Assembly (NCBI GenBank): GCA_963556195.1
Contig: OY744519.1
Location: forward strand, 109,113,032-109,177,031
Length of the DNA stretch: 64,000 nucleotides
Origin: Sepiola atlantica
Lineage: Eukaryota > Mollusca > Cephalopoda > Sepiida > Sepiolidae
Reading direction: 5' to 3'
In this document: positions 60,516 through 64,000 of the stretch, piece by piece
How positions within the stretch are numbered: position 1 is the first letter of the stretch
Layout: every line of letters begins with the position of its first letter
The notes under the pieces: model-generated
What the model saw: the letters and a program-made list of their open reading frames with translations, nothing else
Databases searched by the model: none
What the model was told of the DNA's origin: nothing
Made by a program: the position numbers and the translations under genes

Positions 60516-62880
60516 ATAAACATATACACATACCTAATTTTATATAGATAGAGATGAGGTAATAACGTCTTATTTCTTTGTTTAAAACAATCTTATTTCT
60601 TCATACTAGCAAGACCCGTGTCCTGGCGTTGACTGGGTGGAATATAAAAGAATGATTTAACTACCAAAAAATATCCACAAAAAAGGAATTTACCCGCCCG
60701 CAAATATTTTTTTTTTTCCTACAATAAAATGAAGTGCGGAAACCATATCTAATGTTTTAAGACGCATTTTTTTCTGGCTCACCAAAGTTGTTTTGGTGCT
60801 TTTTTAGGAAGTTTTTGAAGGGTTAAACTACGTCGAGTGTAAAGATTTACCGTAAACTTCTTTCAAGCACTGTAATTCCTATTTGAGTCACGTAAATAAC
60901 TGACATTGGATTCCTTTTTGTTAGTGATACTTTAGTAGTTATTTCTTTAAGCTTAATAATTCTTTTATATTTCGACGGGACACAGAACTGGTGTCTCGAC
61001 TGTGGCCGGGGAAAATAGAAAAGAATGATTGAAGTTTAAAGAAATAAGTATTAGTTTCGTAGTAAACACCTGTGAGCTATTTTTTTGTTTTTTTTTAATT
61101 CCTTTGTAGGGGATTTTTTCCTGCTGTTTGTGACCTATTTGTGTGAAGACATCATCTGTTCTGTTGTCGGGCAATAGATTCTACAATAGTGAAACTGCAT
61201 GAAAGTTATGAAATAATAAAAAAAACTTAAATTGTTTGTAACGACCCCCCCCCCCTCTTGGTAAACGGAACGCAAGAAGAAGATAAATTTTTTTCTGGTA
61301 TAAATATGTTAATCAATCTTTTAATGAAAGATGAGTATCTACTTTTGCAATCAATAATGATCCATAAATAATGGCTTGCAAAATGTGGGAACGCAAATAG
61401 GTCACTAATCGTAGAAGAGATGAAATAGTTATGGGATGTTTGAAAATAAGTAAATATCAAATTTTCAATTAAGAGGAAAGAAGAAGTAGTAAATTTAATG
61501 AAAATAAGCATAAAAGTTTAACCACGCTGAAATTAAAAAAAAAACTTACGAAGAAACAAGAATGAAATCTGAACTAAAAACACTTATGAATAAATATATT
61601 AATTTCAATATATTAGAGTATCCATTTTGTGGGAAACAAATAATTGTATATATTTTTTATTTAGTGTGATGTGAATGTTTTTTTAATAAAAGTAGTTATT
61701 TATAATTGAAAGAATATGTGAAGTCAATAGGCAAAACCAAAGAGACAAATGCCGTTTTTTTTTTACTTGTGCGATACGAAAAAAATCAGTAAAGTTATAG
61801 TTTATTACCGATATGTTTGGATGAAACGGAGTTGTCGGGTTTTTATTTTGTTTTAGATTTTTTTGAATATTAATACCTGATTTTAAAGAAAAAGTTACTT
61901 ACAAAGAGCCTAGGAGTCAGGCTAAGATGCCATTTTTAATATGATTTGAGGTGTTCTGTAATCTATTCCAGCATTCTGAAGAATGATTTAAAGTATTATG
62001 ACTAGCCAGATTGAACTGCTGAAATAAAACCATTCCGATATTTCCTCATTCTTTGAGTACATTCAGGACGCCAAGTAGAATATAAGCATAATTGAGGGAG
62101 CGTTTCTTATTTATTTTAGAAATCAGTGTAGTATGTAGGAAATAGTATAAGTTAAAAAATGAATAAACGGTTATTTAATAATAATTATACCTATTAAGGA
62201 AATAACCCGGTGAATATGAGTGGCGTGGGAGGACTTAATTATAGGAGAGTGAAACCCTTTGCTACCTTCTTTATGGGAGTACGTATTTGAGAGGAGCTAT
62301 TTATTCTGGATAAATGTAATAATTTGTAAACAGGGATGAAATGTACCCATAGTTTCATTAAACACGCTTTAGGAAGTGCTATAAGTGGTGAGTGTAAAAC
62401 ATTTTTTTAGGAAGTGTTTGGTTATTTTCCTATTGAGACTGTAGATGTAGGGGAAAAATCGAGATTACTTTATATAATAGAAAATGATTCCAATCCAAAA
62501 AGAAATAACCGTCATTACGATAAAAAAAATCAATGAATATTTTCTTTTCTTAAAAAAATGCATTATCCTTTATCCAACACAAATTAAACGGTTTTCCTTC
62601 ACAGACTACTGACATTTTATCATAGCTTTCCTTAGGCATTTTCCTTCACAAATTACTGAAACAGTCAAACATTTATCTTCATATTTAGTTATTCTATCAT
62701 CGCTTTCCTTAGGAATTTTTTAAGTTCTTTTTCTTTGTCAACCAAAAAGAATATAAGAACAAAAAAAAAAACAAAACAGGTCGACTTACGTGTTTTCCCT
62801 ATTTCATTTTCTTCTATCTTTCTTTCAACCCATAGCAACATATATTAACCACGTCGCCATTTTACCAGAATATATATAGG
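60516..62880. other. AT-rich sequence, no gene recognised
   Basis: A single arm of MITE-like element B lies at about 60868-60905. A C10 tract is near 61245. Short frames at 60965-61511 have no recognisable domain. Confidence 0.4.
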
Positions 62881-62940
62881 GGTTCGAATCGGTTTGATGA
62901 TTCTGCAAGGATGACACGTATATGTATGTAAATAATAATT
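62868..62940 (+). mobile_element. Truncated, degenerate hammerhead-SINE
   Basis: B-box-like GGGGTTCGAATCGG is followed at once by TTTGATGATTCTGCAAGGAT and GACACGTATATGTATGT: the core CTGATGA is now TTGATGA and GAAA is GACA. Stem II TTC../GGAT and stem III ACGTATATGT are still visible. Spacing between B box and ribozyme is shorter than in other copies, so a deletion has occurred. Confidence 0.5.
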
Positions 62941-62941
62941 G

Positions 62942-62947
<6 letters not shown>

Positions 62948-63016
<69 letters not shown>
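62948..63016. repeat. (TA)n tract
   Basis: About 34 TA units with one phase break, 3' of a hammerhead-SINE remnant. Confidence 0.95.
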
Positions 63017-63019
<3 letters not shown>

Positions 63020-63298
63020 CACGTTATGACTGATGTTTGGGGAAATATTTTTCTCTAATAATCTTCTTCAACGTGAGTTCTGCATGTTTTTTGCTTGCTG
63101 TTTTTCATCTTTCTTTTTTGCTTTGGACTAATGATGTGCAGCCTGTATTTTTGTTTACATGTTGCGAAACGTTAGTATGACGATAAAAATATAAACATTC
63201 GCAAAAATAAAAAATAAATAAAAAATACTTTTTTAAATAAATAAAACAATTATGATTGTAGACTAACGTTTTATATTGGTCATTGGAATTCAACCAAT

Positions 63299-63425
<127 letters not shown>

Positions 63426-63520
63426 GAGGTTGAAGAGAATCCGGTAAAGAGGCCTATTATAGATCCCCTTTGGTAGGATTTGAAGTCGACGGTATCGATG
63501 TTGTTTTGATCTTCTGTAAC

Positions 63521-63531
63521 ACACACACCCA

Positions 63532-63615
<84 letters not shown>
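63521..63615. repeat. (AC)n then (AT)n tract
   Basis: (AC)n to about 63570 followed by (AT)n to about 63614. Confidence 0.95.
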
Positions 63616-63618
<3 letters not shown>

Positions 63619-63779
63619 AAAGAGATATGGGGAAGTTTAGTAAATGAAACGAAATTTCAGACAAAATGGAATGGCTAATATATGAAATTAGTGGATAGGC
63701 ATGTACCAAACTAGTTTAGATAATAACACAAACATATCTCTAAAGCTAACCGATATTTCGGTCGTGGAACCGAACTTAA

Positions 63780-63879
<100 letters not shown>

Positions 63880-64000
63880 TAGAAGAAAAAAGAGTGATAA
63901 ATATGCGACGATTGTCCAAATTTATTTCAAATTTCAATTGTTCAATGCAAGGTGTATTCAGTAATAAACTAGTGTTTCCTTATCTCTACAATTGCTCTAT

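Noticed and set aside
62890..62935. Active hammerhead ribozyme
   Set aside because: Core is TTGATGA and GAAA is GACA; kept only as a degenerate SINE relic.

Overview
This window looks like repeat-rich, gene-poor DNA from a mollusc, most probably a cephalopod of the octopus or cuttlefish type. The indicators are very long (TA)n tracts, RTE-type LINE tails that end in (GAT)n next to the motif GCCGTCCAACA, many short tRNA-derived SINEs, Penelope-like elements, and no bacterial gene order. I found no intact host protein gene, rRNA or functional tRNA. Almost everything with coding potential is a decayed transposable element, and the remaining open frames are mostly translations of microsatellites. 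The organism call is an inference; the repeat content is directly visible.

Layout. 1-8.5 kb: AT-rich DNA with foldback (MITE-like) elements and four copies of a SINE-like repeat whose 5' end matches the start of U2 snRNA. 8.7-9.3 kb: two hammerhead ribozymes flank a tRNA-like SINE body, giving a retrozyme-like unit. 9.5-18.7 kb: fragments of Tc1/mariner transposases, several non-LTR retrotransposons and a solo LTR nested in a mariner end. 18.8-20.4 kb: about 71 copies of a 22-bp minisatellite with an 11-unit higher-order period. 20.4-26.3 kb: a LINE fragment, a purine-rich block and other repeats. 26.3-27.4 kb: a Penelope-like fragment with a GIY-YIG endonuclease and a well-formed hammerhead ribozyme. 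27.7-41 kb: SINEs, mariner remnants, many LINE fragments and a further U2-headed copy. 42.2-45.4 kb: a larger Penelope-like element with its own hammerhead. 45.6-46.0 kb: a 167-bp-armed foldback. 46.16-50.65 kb: an LTR retrotransposon with 5-bp target duplications, gag and protease but a collapsed pol, inserted into a hammerhead-SINE. 50.7-56.1 kb: more hammerhead-SINEs and a third hammerhead type, including two head to head in a palindrome. 56.2-64 kb: a duplicated unknown repeat, a Merlin/ISXO2-like transposase remnant, a mariner-type MITE, further repeats and microsatellites.

Two themes stand out. First, at least four sequence-distinct groups of hammerhead ribozyme occur here, more than ten copies in all, several with base-pair-preserving changes in their stems. 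One group is fused to tRNA-like promoter sequences and occurs as about 335-355 bp head-to-tail units, as expected for metazoan retrozymes. Second, a U2 snRNA-headed repeat occurs in at least five dispersed copies, and another copy jumped into a 5' LTR with a 14-bp target duplication and was then amplified to three tandem units. The two LTRs differ in length by exactly that array (1,041 bp).
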